NCBI RefSeq assembly: GCF_051195215.1
Contig: NZ_JBNAZM010000018.1
Span: 26,332 to 90,331 of the forward strand
Origin: Arhodomonas sp051195215
GTDB lineage: Bacteria; Pseudomonadota; Gammaproteobacteria; Nitrococcales; Nitrococcaceae
Length of the DNA: 64,000 bases
Reading direction: 5' to 3'
The translations under genes and the position numbers were made by a program. Shown here in pieces: positions 53,188-62,195 of this stretch. Numbering within the stretch: position 1 is the stretch's first letter; each line of letters opens with the position of its first letter. The notes under the pieces were generated by a model. That model saw nothing but the letters and a program-made list of their open reading frames with translations. It had not been told where the DNA came from and ran no database searches.

Positions 53188-54188
53188 GGACTCCCCGCCC
53201 CCGGTTCGAGCGTCAGTGACTGCGCCACCTCGATAACCGCGCGCGCCGGCACCTCGCCGACGACGACCACCTGGCGCCCGCCCACGACTCGACCGACGGC
53301 GGTCAGGCCCCCCATGCGTGAAAGCCCGTCGAAGGGCGCCTCTTCGTCGTCCAGCGCGCTCACGTACACTGAGATCGCCGTGAGCCCGTCGGAGTAGAGC
53401 TGGTGCTCCACCGGCTCATCGCTGACGACTGGGATGCTGCGCCGTTCGCTCAAACGCAACTCGAAACCGGCGGGCACGAAACCCGGGCGCCAGGTGGGCT
53501 CGAAGCCCAGCTTTTCCGGCTGCTCCTCCGGCGTGCGGTACCAGGTGTACCCCTGGCCGGAATAGCGCGGCTCCAGCCAGGCTTCGGGAATCCGCTCAGG
53601 CAGCTCGAGCTCGGTGAACATGATCTGCTCGAGCACCTCGCCGCCATGGACGAGGTCCGCGCGCAACATCAGACCGGTCGCACCGTCCACCCAGAACCGG
53701 TAGCCGTAGCGATATGCGTCACCGGCTTCGATGCGGATACGCCGGGCATCACGCCCGGCGATGCGGACGTCGCCACTGGCGCTCAGCCGGTAATGACGCC
53801 CGATGCGGTCGAGATCGTCCGGCAGGACACTGTCGAGGGGGTTACGCGTACGGCGGCGATCCACCATGACGCTGTTGCTGTCGGGGAGGATGCACGTCAC
53901 CCGGTCGCCATCGCGAACGATTTCACGCGCCACCCCGGTGAGTGAGTACAGGCGCTCGCGCTCGGCACCATTGCCGCCGCGATGAACGATACGCATGGCC
54001 TCGAGGGTATCGGTCCCCTGACGATAGACGAACACCCCCGTGTAGTTCGTACCGCGCATGGCGTGAACCATGCGTTCCAGTGCTTCACGGGCCAAGGCCG
54101 TGTCGGCACGGGCCTGGCCGACACAGCCGATGAACGCTGCCAGCGCGACGCCGATCCATGGCAGGACGGGCCTACTGCGAACGCTCAT
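53184..54188 (-). CDS. rseB: RseB/MucB periplasmic regulator of sigma-E
   Basis: A 334-residue secreted protein (signal peptide VALAAFIGCVGQARA). The N-terminal LolA-like domain includes MRGTNYTGVFVYRQGTDTLE, and the smaller C-terminal domain includes WRPGFVPAGFELRLSERRS. It binds the anti-sigma factor and senses mislocalised lipopolysaccharide and outer-membrane proteins. The start at 54188 overlaps the rseA end by 17 bp. Confidence 0.94.
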   Translation of the reverse strand: MSVRSRPVLPWIGVALAAFIGCVGQARADTALAREALERMVHAMRGTNYTGVFVYRQGTDTLEAMRIVHRGGNGAERERLYSLTGVAREIVRDGDRVTCILPDSNSVMVDRRRTRNPLDSVLPDDLDRIGRHYRLSASGDVRIAGRDARRIRIEAGDAYRYGYRFWVDGATGLMLRADLVHGGEVLEQIMFTELELPERIPEAWLEPRYSGQGYTWYRTPEEQPEKLGFEPTWRPGFVPAGFELRLSERRSIPVVSDEPVEHQLYSDGLTAISVYVSALDDEEAPFDGLSRMGGLTAVGRVVGGRQVVVVGEVPARAVIEVAQSLTLEPGAGSP

Positions 54189-54801
54189 GCCCGGCGATGC
54201 GCACGTAATTGAGCACGCCGCCCGGTCCGGAGACGGTCGCATTCTCACTGTGGTTGACCAGGTAACCGTTCAACCGCTGCTGGACCTGCGGATCGAGGCG
54301 CTGCCACTGCTCGCGCGCCTGCGTACCACTGTTCTCGCCCACCGACACCGTGCGCGCCAGCTCGCCGCCCGCAGGGCTCGCCTGGGGCGAGGGTGCGCTC
54401 GCGACCACCGCCGGAGCGCCGCTCGAGGGCGTGCGTGCGGTCTCCGGTGTCGACCAGAGCGTCACTGCAATAACCGCCACGGACGCCGCGATCGCTGCGC
54501 CGGCTGCCGGCCGGCCCAGGCGCATCGCCCAACGTCGGGCAGACCCCGTGCCTTGCGGTGAGACGGGTTCCTCGGCAAGCGGCGCCTCGTGTTCCAGCGC
54601 TTCGGCAACACCGGCGGCCACCCCGCCGTCGACGGCGTCGGTCAGGCCGCCGTGGAGCGACTCGCGGATGGTGTAGTAGCGCCCCAGCCGGGCAACGAGC
54701 TCGGGATCGCGGCTGATACGCCGCAACAGCAGTGGCGCCTCCTGCTCGGGGAGCTCGTCGTCGGCCAACGCCGACAGTTGTTCGTCGATGCTCTCACTCA
54801 T
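54172..54801 (-). CDS. rseA: Anti-sigma-E factor RseA/MucA
   Basis: A 209-residue membrane anti-sigma factor. The N-terminal sigma-binding domain is MSESIDEQLSALADDELPEQ and the following helices; one membrane segment (AAGAAIAASVAVIAVTLW) separates a periplasmic tail ending in a conserved segment (QQRLNGYLVNHSENA). The start at 54801 overlaps the sigma-factor gene by 8 bp. Regulated proteolysis frees the sigma factor on envelope stress. Confidence 0.94.
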   Translation of the reverse strand: MSESIDEQLSALADDELPEQEAPLLLRRISRDPELVARLGRYYTIRESLHGGLTDAVDGGVAAGVAEALEHEAPLAEEPVSPQGTGSARRWAMRLGRPAAGAAIAASVAVIAVTLWSTPETARTPSSGAPAVVASAPSPQASPAGGELARTVSVGENSGTQAREQWQRLDPQVQQRLNGYLVNHSENATVSGPGGVLNYVRIAGHERSQ

Positions 54802-55393
54802 ATCCGTCACCTGTCGCCTCCGACAGTAGCGGTCGCAACCGCCGGTCAATCGCCTCACGTGCGCGGAAAATGCGCGAACGCACCGTCCCGATGGGGCAAT
54901 CCATGGTCTGTGCGATCTCTTCGTAGGTCAGCCCTTCGAACTCACGCAACGTAATGGCCATGCGCAGATCCTCCGGCAGATCCTCGATGGCATCCATCAC
55001 CGTCTGCTGGATCTCGTCCCGCCGGGCAAGCGCCTCGGGTGTCTCGTGATCCTTCAACGGCGAATCCACGTCATAACGCTCGGCATCCTGGGCGTCGACG
55101 TCATTGTCCGGCGGACGCCGGCCCTGCGCGACCAGGTAGTTCTTGGCCGTGTTGATGCCGATACGATACAGCCATGTGTAGAAGCTGCTATCGCCACGGA
55201 AGCGCGGCAGGGCGCGATACGCCTTGATGAACGCCTCCTGGGCCACATCCATCGCCTCCGCCTGATCGTGCACGTAGCGCGAGATCAACTTGACCAGCTT
55301 GTGCTGGTACTTCTGCACCAGCACGTTGAAGGCCTGCTTGTCGCCGGCCTTCACCCGCGCTACCAGCTCCGAGTCCACCCGGGAATCGGCCAT
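54794..55393 (-). CDS. rpoE: RNA polymerase sigma-E factor (AlgU/RpoE)
   Basis: A 199-residue ECF sigma factor. Region 2 is DVAQEAFIKAYRALPRFRGD and SSFYTWLYRIGINTAKN; region 4 is ITLREFEGLTYEEIAQTMDC and GTVRSRIFRAREAIDR. It heads a five-gene operon with rseA, rseB, rseC and degP. A sequence matching sigma-E promoters lies just upstream, implying autoregulation. Confidence 0.97.
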   Translation of the reverse strand: MADSRVDSELVARVKAGDKQAFNVLVQKYQHKLVKLISRYVHDQAEAMDVAQEAFIKAYRALPRFRGDSSFYTWLYRIGINTAKNYLVAQGRRPPDNDVDAQDAERYDVDSPLKDHETPEALARRDEIQQTVMDAIEDLPEDLRMAITLREFEGLTYEEIAQTMDCPIGTVRSRIFRAREAIDRRLRPLLSEATGDGYE

Positions 55394-55436
55394 CAGCCGC
55401 AGCCCCGTGCGACCGTCGCTGGGTAGTGCTCAATGC

Positions 55437-55464
55437 GGTAGACAGTGGGGATCATCGATAGTTC
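55437..55464 (-). promoter_or_regulatory. Sigma-E-type promoter of the rpoE operon
   Basis: On the minus strand GAACTA (55464-55459) is followed by 16 bp and then TCTACC (55442-55437). The sigma-E consensus is GAACTT, 16-17 bp, TCTGA, so both boxes and the spacing fit. It lies 44-71 bp upstream of the rpoE start. The rest of the 471-bp gap to nadB (55394-55864) shows no gene and should hold the nadB promoter too. Confidence 0.65.
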
Positions 55465-55864
55465 GCGATTTTGACAGCGTCTTGGAGTGTGGCCCGGGCT
55501 CACGTGCCGGCGCATGCCTGTGGCATGCTACATGCTTTCGAGCCCTTATCACGGCGCAGGCGAGCCGCCCGAACAGCGTCGTGAGCGTAGCCGATAGCCG
55601 AGAACGGGTGCAACTAGTGTCCTGCATCAACATTTCGTGGTGTTCCTGCGCGTCACCCCGCCGCTGTCACGAGGCGGCGGCGCGAAGGCGCGGTGGGCGC
55701 CACGTCGAGCGACGCCATGACGCGCCCCAGGGATCGCCCCGGGTACGCCAGGGGATGTTGCGCCCTCTCGCCACGGGCCCCATTACGACTCGTCACCGCG
55801 CCCACGACCCGGCGGAACCGGGGCGCTCGGAAATACAACGAAACACTGATACAGGACACACTGG

Positions 55865-57508
55865 ATGACCGACGCTGTGGAACGCTTCGACGTCCTCATC
55901 ATCGGCAGCGGCGCGGCGGGCCTGACCCTGGCCCTGCGCCTGCCGGAGCACGTGAGCGTGTGCATGCTCGCCAAGGGACCGATCGGCGAGGGCTCGAGCC
56001 TCTACGCCCAGGGTGGCGTTTCCGCTGTGCTCGAGGCGAGTGATTCGGTCGACGCCCATGTCGCCGATACCCTGGACGCCGGTGCGGGACTCAGCGACGC
56101 CGAGACAGCGCGCTTCGTGGCCGAGCGCGGGCATGCGGCGATCGAGTGGCTGGTGGAGGCGGAAGTCCCGTTCTCGCGCCATCGCCGCGACGACGGCACC
56201 GAGGCGCTGCATCTCCATCGCGAAGGGGGGCACAGTCATCGCCGGATCGTTCACGCCGCCGATGCCACCGGACATGCCATCACGACCACGCTCGAGGCCC
56301 AGGTCCGCGCCCGCCCCAACGTGACCCTCATGGAGCACCACCTCGCCGTGGACGTGATCACCGCGCGCCGCCTCGGCCACGAGGCCGACCGCTGCCTGGG
56401 GGCATACGTGCTCGATGCGAGCGGCAAGCGCGTCAGGGCAATCGCCGCACGCTGCGTGGTGCTTGCCTCCGGCGGCGCCAGCAAGGTCTACCTGTACACC
56501 AGCAACCCGGACGGCGCCAGCGGCGACGGCATCGCGATGGCCTGGCGAGCCGGCTGCCGGGTGGCAAACATGGAATTCAATCAGTTCCACCCCACCTGCC
56601 TGTACCACCCGCGAGCGAAATCATTCCTCATCAGTGAAGCGGTGCGCGGTGAGGGTGCACGGCTGCTGTTGCCCGACGGCAGCCGCTTCATGGATCGCTT
56701 CGACGAACGCGCCGAGCTCGCCCCACGGGATATCGTCGCCCGTGCCATCGACCATGAAATGAAGCGCCTCGGCGCCGACTGCCTGTACCTGGACATCAGC
56801 CACCGCGACGCGGCATTCGTGCGCGAACACTTTCCCACGATCTCGGAGAAACTCCGGGATTACGGCATCGACATGACCCGCGAGCCGATTCCGGTGGTAC
56901 CGGCGGCACACTACACTTGCGGCGGCGTGGTGGTGGACCGTAACGGCCGAACGGACATCCCCGGTCTCTACGCCATCGGCGAGTGCACCTATACCGGTCT
57001 CCACGGCGCCAACCGGCTCGCAAGCAACTCCCTGCTCGAATGCCTCGTCTACGGCACGGCCGCCGCGGACGACATAGCCACCCGCCTTGCGGCGGATACA
57101 CAGGCGGCGCCAGTACCGCCGGCATGGGACGAGAGCCTGGTGACCGACTCGGATGAGCAAGTGGTGGTGAGCCACAACTGGGACGAAATCCGGCGGTTCA
57201 TGTGGGACTACGTGGGCATCGTGCGGACGAACAAACGCCTGGAGCGCGCACGCCACCGGATCGATCTGCTTGCCCGGGAGATCGCCGAATATTACGGCAA
57301 CTTCCGCATCACCGCGGATCTGGTGGAGCTTCGCAACCTCGCCGTGGTGGCGGACCTGATCATCCGCTGCGCGCAAAGCCGGCACGAGAGCCGGGGCCTG
57401 CACTACACGCTGGATCACCCCACGCCGGATGAACGCCGCCCGCCCCGTCCCACCGTGCTCGTCCCCGAGCCGCCGCGACCATACCGCCGACTACGCGGCC
57501 GGCTCTGA
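55865..57508 (+). CDS. nadB: L-aspartate oxidase
   Basis: A 547-residue flavoenzyme, first step of quinolinate/NAD synthesis. FAD-binding VLIIGSGAAGLTLAL is at the N-terminus; SLYAQGGVSAVLE and the HYTCGGVVVDRNGRTDIPGLYAIGE region are typical. The C-terminal helical domain has ESRGLHYTLDHP. It is divergent from rpoE, as in other gammaproteobacteria. The 3' end overlaps the convergent ygfX-like gene by 18 bp. Confidence 0.97.
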   Translation: MTDAVERFDVLIIGSGAAGLTLALRLPEHVSVCMLAKGPIGEGSSLYAQGGVSAVLEASDSVDAHVADTLDAGAGLSDAETARFVAERGHAAIEWLVEAEVPFSRHRRDDGTEALHLHREGGHSHRRIVHAADATGHAITTTLEAQVRARPNVTLMEHHLAVDVITARRLGHEADRCLGAYVLDASGKRVRAIAARCVVLASGGASKVYLYTSNPDGASGDGIAMAWRAGCRVANMEFNQFHPTCLYHPRAKSFLISEAVRGEGARLLLPDGSRFMDRFDERAELAPRDIVARAIDHEMKRLGADCLYLDISHRDAAFVREHFPTISEKLRDYGIDMTREPIPVVPAAHYTCGGVVVDRNGRTDIPGLYAIGECTYTGLHGANRLASNSLLECLVYGTAAADDIATRLAADTQAAPVPPAWDESLVTDSDEQVVVSHNWDEIRRFMWDYVGIVRTNKRLERARHRIDLLAREIAEYYGNFRITADLVELRNLAVVADLIIRCAQSRHESRGLHYTLDHPTPDERRPPRPTVLVPEPPRPYRRLRGRL

Positions 57509-57943
57509 GGCCGGAAGCCGGGCGAGCGCCCGGCGCAGGCCGCGCCAGTCGTCGCAACCGTCCCGGGCCACCACGAGGGTCGCCCGCCCGGCCACCGTCT
57601 GCCAGCGCAGTGCGAGAAACGGGCCGATCACGTGTGTGGCGATGACGTGCCCTTCGTGTGACCCCCGCGAGGTTCGCACGCGCATGTGCCCATTCGTACG
57701 CAGTTGGAGCGCACGCGCCATGCGCCCTCGCCAGGCGTAACGCACGAGAGAATGGACGAGTGAGCCCAACACCGGCGCGAGCCAGATCACCCGCTCCGAT
57801 ACCCGCCAGTGCGGCGAGGCGAACGCCGGGGTCAGCGCCACGAGGTGGGTGCCCAGAATGGTCGCGACGAGCAGGGGCGATATCCGCAGATGCCCCTCAT
57901 ACAGCCGCGCGGATGCGAGCGACGATGTCTGCGAGGGGCCCAT
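57491..57943 (-). CDS. YgfX (CptA)-like membrane protein
   Basis: A 150-residue protein with two adjacent hydrophobic segments (LLVATILGTHLVALTPAFA and VIWLAPVLGSLVHSLV) followed by a cytoplasmic beta-rich domain. This layout, and the overlap with sdhE, match YgfX/CptA; in Escherichia coli ygfX follows sdhE and has been described as a toxin-like or flavination-linked membrane protein. It overlaps sdhE by 47 bp. Confidence 0.78.
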   Translation of the reverse strand: MGPSQTSSLASARLYEGHLRISPLLVATILGTHLVALTPAFASPHWRVSERVIWLAPVLGSLVHSLVRYAWRGRMARALQLRTNGHMRVRTSRGSHEGHVIATHVIGPFLALRWQTVAGRATLVVARDGCDDWRGLRRALARLPASEPAA

Positions 57944-58136
57944 CCGTGGGACGCTCCCGGTCGCTCAACAGCCAGTCGATGAGGCGGTCGTCCTCCTCTT
58001 CCAGCAGGCGCTGGAACGCCGCCTGCCCGGCCTCGTCGAGGTGTGGGTAGTGCCGGTCGAGGAAGCGCTCGAGCATGACGTCGAGCTCCTTGGTGCCGCG
58101 CCGGCACCGCCAGCGCAGCTTCGACGTCTGCGACAT
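57897..58136 (-). CDS. sdhE: Succinate dehydrogenase flavinylation factor SdhE
   Basis: A 79-residue protein with the signature RCRRGTKELDVMLERFLDRH (the RGxxELD loop), which helps insert FAD covalently into SdhA. The start at 58136 (MSQTSKLRWRC) was chosen by family length. It follows sdhB by 11 bp, so assembly factor and enzyme are co-transcribed. Confidence 0.93.
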   Translation of the reverse strand: MSQTSKLRWRCRRGTKELDVMLERFLDRHYPHLDEAGQAAFQRLLEEEDDRLIDWLLSDRERPTDGPLADIVARIRAAV

Positions 58137-58147
58137 GCCCCGTGCCC

Positions 58148-58927
58148 TCAGCGCCGCGCCACCATGAGCTTCTTGATCTCGGCGATGGCCTTCGCGGGGT
58201 TGAGCCCCTTGGGGCACACCGAGGTGCAGTTCATGATCGTGTGGCAGCGGTAGAGCTTGAACGGGTCCTCGAGCTCGTCGAGGCGCTCACCGGTGGCCTC
58301 GTCGCGACTATCGGCGATCCAGCGATAGGCCTGCAGCAGAGTCGCGGGGCCGAGGTAGCGATCCGGGTTCCACCAATAGCTCGGGCAAGAGGTGGAACAG
58401 CAGGCGCACAGGATGCATTCGTAGAGACCGTCCAGCTCCGCGCGGTCTTCCTTGGACTGCAGGCGCTCGTGGTCCGGCGGCGCGGGCGTCTCGGTCTTCA
58501 TCCAGGGCTGGATGGACGCGTACTGGGCGTAGAAGTGCGTCAGGTCGGGCACCAGGTCCTTCACCACCGCCATGGAGGGCAGCGGGTACACGCGCACGTC
58601 ACCGTCGACCTCGTCGATGCCCTTGATGCAGGCCAGGGTGTTCTGGCCGTCGATGTTCATCGCGCACGAACCGCAGATCCCCTCGCGGCAGGAACGGCGG
58701 AAAGTGAGCGTCGGGTCGATCTCGTTTTTGATCTTGATCAGCGCGTCGAGCACCATCGGCCCGCAACTGTCGAGATCGACCTCGTAGCTGTCGAGGCGCG
58801 GGTTCTCACCGCCGTCCGGATTCCAGCGGTAGACCTTGAAGTGCTTGACGTTGTGACTACCACCCTCCGCCTTGAAGGCCTTGCCTTCCTTTACGCGAGA
58901 GTTGGCCGGCAGACTGAACTTTGCCAT
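58148..58927 (-). CDS. sdhB: Succinate dehydrogenase iron-sulfur subunit
   Basis: A 259-residue SdhB. The [2Fe-2S] cysteines lie in SCREGICGSCAMNIDGQNTL, and the [4Fe-4S]/[3Fe-4S] ligands in CILCACCSTSCPSYWWN and CHTIMNCTSVCPKGLNP. It carries electrons from SdhA flavin to quinone. A 109-bp gap with a strong hairpin separates it from sdhA, unusual for tightly packed sdhCDAB. Confidence 0.97.
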   Translation of the reverse strand: MAKFSLPANSRVKEGKAFKAEGGSHNVKHFKVYRWNPDGGENPRLDSYEVDLDSCGPMVLDALIKIKNEIDPTLTFRRSCREGICGSCAMNIDGQNTLACIKGIDEVDGDVRVYPLPSMAVVKDLVPDLTHFYAQYASIQPWMKTETPAPPDHERLQSKEDRAELDGLYECILCACCSTSCPSYWWNPDRYLGPATLLQAYRWIADSRDEATGERLDELEDPFKLYRCHTIMNCTSVCPKGLNPAKAIAEIKKLMVARR

Positions 58928-58992
58928 CTCGTGAACCTCTTCGCAGACGCTTGACCGAAACGATGGATGCCGCAGCGCGTCGAGGGCCAGTC

Positions 58993-59028
58993 GACTGTCC
59001 CCGGGCCCTTCGCGCCCGGGGGACAGTC
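58993..59028 (-). promoter_or_regulatory. Strong hairpin between sdhA and sdhB
   Basis: GACTGTCCCCGGGC (58993-59006) pairs with GCCCGGGGGACAGTC (59014-59028) with one bulge, and the loop contains CTTCG. It sits inside the sdhA-sdhB intergenic region of an operon read on the minus strand. It could stabilise mRNA ends, be an RNase processing site, or partially terminate; no U-tract follows. Confidence 0.6.
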
Positions 59029-59036
59029 CACAGGCC

Positions 59037-60830
59037 CTAGTAGACGCGCTTCTTCGGCGGAATGACTTCCATCTCGTCGGTCAGGGTGGTCATATGCACC
59101 GGACGGTAATCGATGGTCACCTGACCCTTGTCGCCCAGCCAGGTGACGGTGTGCTTCATCCAGTTGTCGTCGTCGCGCTCGGTGTAGTCCTCGCGCGCGT
59201 GAGCACCGCGGCTCTCGGTGCGGTTTCGCGCCGACTGCACGGACGTCACGGCGTTGGCGAGCAGGTTCTCGAGCTCCAGCGTCTCGACCAGATCGGTGTT
59301 CCAGATGAGCGAGCGGTCCGAAACCCGGACGTTGTCGAACGCCTGGAAGATCTCGTCGATCCGGTTGCAGCCCTCCTCCAGCGTCTCACCGGTACGGAAG
59401 ACCGCAGCGTAGTTCTGCATCGTCCGCTGCATGCGGTCGCGCAGCTGCGCGGTGGGCTCGTCGCCGTCAGCGTTGCGCAGGCGGTCCAGGCGGCCGAGGG
59501 CGAGCTCGGCGCTGTCTTCCGGCAAGGGCTTGTGGTTACTGCCGGCTTCGGCGACCACCTCGGCAGCGCGGATGGCGGCCGCGCGGCCGAAGACGACCAG
59601 GTCGAGCAGCGAGTTGGACCCCAGACGGTTGGCACCGTGGACCGACACGCAAGCGGCCTCGCCGATGGCCATCAGCCCGGGCACCACGGCGTCCGGGTCG
59701 CCGTCCCTCGGGGCGACCACCTCACCGCGGTAATTCGTGGGGATGCCGCCCATGTTGTAGTGAACCGTCGGCAGCACCGGGATCGGCTCCTTGGCGACAT
59801 CCACCCCGGCGAAAATGCGGGCGGTCTCCGCTATACCGGGCAGGCGCTCGTTGATGACCTCGGGGCCGAGATGCTCCAGGTGGAGGTGGATATGATCGCT
59901 TTCGGCGCCGACGCCGCGCCCCTCCCGGATCTCTATGGTCATGGAACGACTGACCACATCGCGGGAGGCGAGGTCCTTGGCGTTGGGGGCATAGCGCTCC
60001 ATGAAGCGCTCGCCATCGGAGTTGGTCAGATACCCCCCCTCGCCGCGCACGCCTTCGGTGATCAGGCAGCCAGCGCCGTAGATACCGGTGGGGTGGAACT
60101 GGATGAACTCCATGTCCTGCACCGGCAGTCCGGCGCGCAGGGCCATCCCGGCACCGTCGCCGGTGCACGTGTGCGCGGACGTGCAGGAGAAATACGTGCG
60201 CCCGTAGCCGCCGGTGGCGAGTACCACCATGTGGGTGCGGAAGCGATGGATCTTGCCGGTGGCCAGCTCCAGCGCGATCACGCCACGGCAGGCACCGTCG
60301 GCGTCCATGATCAGGTCGATGGCGAAGAACTCGATGTAGAACTCCGCCTCGTGCTTGAGCGACTGCTGATACAGCGTGTGCAGGATGGCGTGACCGGTGC
60401 GGTCGGCCGCGGCACAGGTCCGCTGGGCACGACCCTCACCATAATGCGTGGTCATGCCGCCGAACGGCCGCTGGTAGATCCGGCCTTCCTCCGTGCGTGA
60501 GAACGGCACGCCGTAGTGCTCCAGCTCCACGATCGAGGGAATGGCCTCACGGCACATATACTCGATGGCGTCCTGGTCGCCCAGCCAGTCGGACCCCTTG
60601 ACCGTGTCGTAGGCGTGCCAGCGCCAGTCGTCCTCGCCCATGTTGCCGAGCGCGGCGCTGATGCCACCCTGAGCGGCCACCGTGTGGCTGCGCGTCGGGA
60701 AGACCTTGGTCACGCAGGCGGTCTTGAGCCCCTTCTCGGCCATGCCGAAGGTCGCCCGCAGACCGGCGCCACCGGCACCGACGACGACCACGTCATAGGT
60801 ATGGTCGATGATCTCGTAATCACCCGCCAT
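59037..60830 (-). CDS. sdhA: Succinate dehydrogenase flavoprotein subunit
   Basis: A 597-residue SdhA. FAD-binding VVVGAGGAGLRATFGMAEKG; the covalent-FAD histidine is in SHTVAAQGGISAALGN; substrate-binding regions include QFHPTGIYGAG and HYNMGGIPTN; the C-terminus has RTESRGAHAREDY. It oxidises succinate to fumarate. The start is 4 bp after the sdhD stop. Confidence 0.98.
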   Translation of the reverse strand: MAGDYEIIDHTYDVVVVGAGGAGLRATFGMAEKGLKTACVTKVFPTRSHTVAAQGGISAALGNMGEDDWRWHAYDTVKGSDWLGDQDAIEYMCREAIPSIVELEHYGVPFSRTEEGRIYQRPFGGMTTHYGEGRAQRTCAAADRTGHAILHTLYQQSLKHEAEFYIEFFAIDLIMDADGACRGVIALELATGKIHRFRTHMVVLATGGYGRTYFSCTSAHTCTGDGAGMALRAGLPVQDMEFIQFHPTGIYGAGCLITEGVRGEGGYLTNSDGERFMERYAPNAKDLASRDVVSRSMTIEIREGRGVGAESDHIHLHLEHLGPEVINERLPGIAETARIFAGVDVAKEPIPVLPTVHYNMGGIPTNYRGEVVAPRDGDPDAVVPGLMAIGEAACVSVHGANRLGSNSLLDLVVFGRAAAIRAAEVVAEAGSNHKPLPEDSAELALGRLDRLRNADGDEPTAQLRDRMQRTMQNYAAVFRTGETLEEGCNRIDEIFQAFDNVRVSDRSLIWNTDLVETLELENLLANAVTSVQSARNRTESRGAHAREDYTERDDDNWMKHTVTWLGDKGQVTIDYRPVHMTTLTDEMEVIPPKKRVY

Positions 60831-60833
60831 CGA

Positions 60834-61214
60834 TCAGCCTCCCACCGCAACGCGCAGCACCGAGATGACGCCCAGCAGGCCCAGCACTACGGCAGCAAAA
60901 TTCACGACCACGATCAGCGCCTTGCGCAGCGCCTCGTGCTCCACGTAATCCTCGAGAATGACTTGCGCTCCAAGCGCCCCGTGCCAGAACGTCACGCCGA
61001 CGACCAACGTCATCAGCACGGCGTTGAGCGGCGCGGAGACCCAGGCCGCGGCCGCGTCGTACCCGCCGCTGCTGATGGTCGCCACGCCGATCGCGAACCA
61101 CAGCGCGAGCGGCACCAGCGCGATCGCGGTCAACCGCTGCAACCACCAGTGCGTGGTGCCGTGATGTGCCGACCCGAGGCCACGGGCCTGCTTGATGGGA
61201 GTTCGGAAGTTCAT
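60834..61214 (-). CDS. sdhD: Succinate dehydrogenase membrane anchor subunit D
   Basis: A 126-residue, three-helix anchor (LTAIALVPLALWFAIGVATI; APLNAVLMTLVVGVTFWHGA; ALIVVVNFAAVVLGLLGVIS). The heme/quinone motif region GTTHWWLQRLTA and HGALGAQVILEDYVEHEALR are typical of SdhD. It follows sdhC by 21 bp. Confidence 0.93.
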   Translation of the reverse strand: MNFRTPIKQARGLGSAHHGTTHWWLQRLTAIALVPLALWFAIGVATISSGGYDAAAAWVSAPLNAVLMTLVVGVTFWHGALGAQVILEDYVEHEALRKALIVVVNFAAVVLGLLGVISVLRVAVGG

Positions 61215-61235
61215 ATCTGCCCCCTTAGCCGGCGC

Positions 61236-61619
61236 CTAGGCGCTCCAGGCAACGATCCATGCGAGAAGGGTGAGCACACCGGCGGCGACGATGGCCGCCA
61301 CGCCGGTCTTCTTCGCGGTTTCCAGCTCGAACCCGTAACCGGCGTCCCACACGAGATGGCGGATGCCGTTGCACAGGTGATAGAAGAGCAGATAAGTCCA
61401 CACGAACATCAGCAGCTGAATGAACCAGTTACCGACGAACGCCTGAGCTGCCGCGAAGCTCTCCCGGCCGCCCGCCAGCGCTGCCAGCCAGTAAACGAGC
61501 ACCAGCGCGCCCACCGCGAGCAGCGCCCCCGAGATGCGATGGCTGATCGAGGTGATCGCCGTCAGCGGCAGACGGTATATCTGCAAATGGGGGGAAAGCG
61601 GCCGATTATCGGTATGCAT
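61236..61619 (-). CDS. sdhC: Succinate dehydrogenase cytochrome b556 subunit C
   Basis: A 127-residue anchor opening RPLSPHLQIYRLPLTAITSI, with the SHRISG quinone-site motif and the heme histidine in YHLCNGIRHLVWDAG. Three membrane helices are visible. First gene of sdhCDAB-sdhE-ygfX; its upstream region has a plausible promoter. Confidence 0.96.
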   Translation of the reverse strand: MHTDNRPLSPHLQIYRLPLTAITSISHRISGALLAVGALVLVYWLAALAGGRESFAAAQAFVGNWFIQLLMFVWTYLLFYHLCNGIRHLVWDAGYGFELETAKKTGVAAIVAAGVLTLLAWIVAWSA

Positions 61620-61668
61620 GGTCTCGCTCCGCTTTAGTTATTGGGTAGTTCAATCATGGCCGGCGGGT

Positions 61669-61697
61669 AAATTAAACGGCTGCCCTTCGCCATGCAA
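61669..61697 (-). promoter_or_regulatory. Candidate sigma-70 promoter of the sdh operon
   Basis: On the minus strand TTGCAT (61697-61692), 17 bp, then TAATTT (61674-61669), about 50 bp upstream of sdhC. Further upstream (about 61720-61760) is an AT-rich cluster with repeated ACAATT/AATTGT words, possibly a regulator site. The match is moderate. Confidence 0.4.
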
Positions 61698-61808
61698 GTG
61701 TCTTGCACTGCACCACGCCAAATTGTCGACACAATTACAATACAATTGTCGGCAATTTTTATGGCGCGTTGTCTTCCCTGATTTGACACGATGGCCACTG
61801 CAACAGGA

Positions 61809-62024
61809 TCAGAAATCGCTGCACCGGCCGTTGCGCTCCCAGTCGCCATACCGCGTCGGCTCCGGCCCTCGCTGGCCGCCGATCTCCCGCGGCCAGGTCT
61901 CGGGCTCGTCCCAGTTCACCGCCTCCGGCGTGCCCCCGGTCGACTGGGTCTCGTCGGCGGTGGTCTCGGACTCGGATCGGTGGTCTGCAGGGTCCACCGG
62001 CGTGCGCTCGTGCTCGTCGCTCAT
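61809..62024 (-). CDS. SdhAF4-like (DUF1674) succinate dehydrogenase assembly factor
   Basis: A 71-residue protein whose C-terminus (EIGGQRGPEPTRYGDWERNG then RCSDF) is the hallmark of DUF1674/SdhAF4 proteins, which bind flavinated SdhA and protect it before assembly. The N-terminal half is acidic and disordered. The start at 62024 has AGAGG at 5 bp. It lies just upstream of sdhC on the same strand, giving the locus a second assembly factor besides SdhE. Confidence 0.85.
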   Translation of the reverse strand: MSDEHERTPVDPADHRSESETTADETQSTGGTPEAVNWDEPETWPREIGGQRGPEPTRYGDWERNGRCSDF

Positions 62025-62195
62025 GGCCACCTCTGAGGGTTACGTCTGTAGGGTTACGTCGCGGTCGCCCCCGCGATCGTGCGAGAATCCGGGAATCCTG
62101 TTGCGGGCATCGCCGCCGTCCAAGCGCTGGTTGAATTGTGCACGACCGGCGATCGCTCGCCCACGTTCCCTACTATAGGAGGTGCCGCCGCGCTT

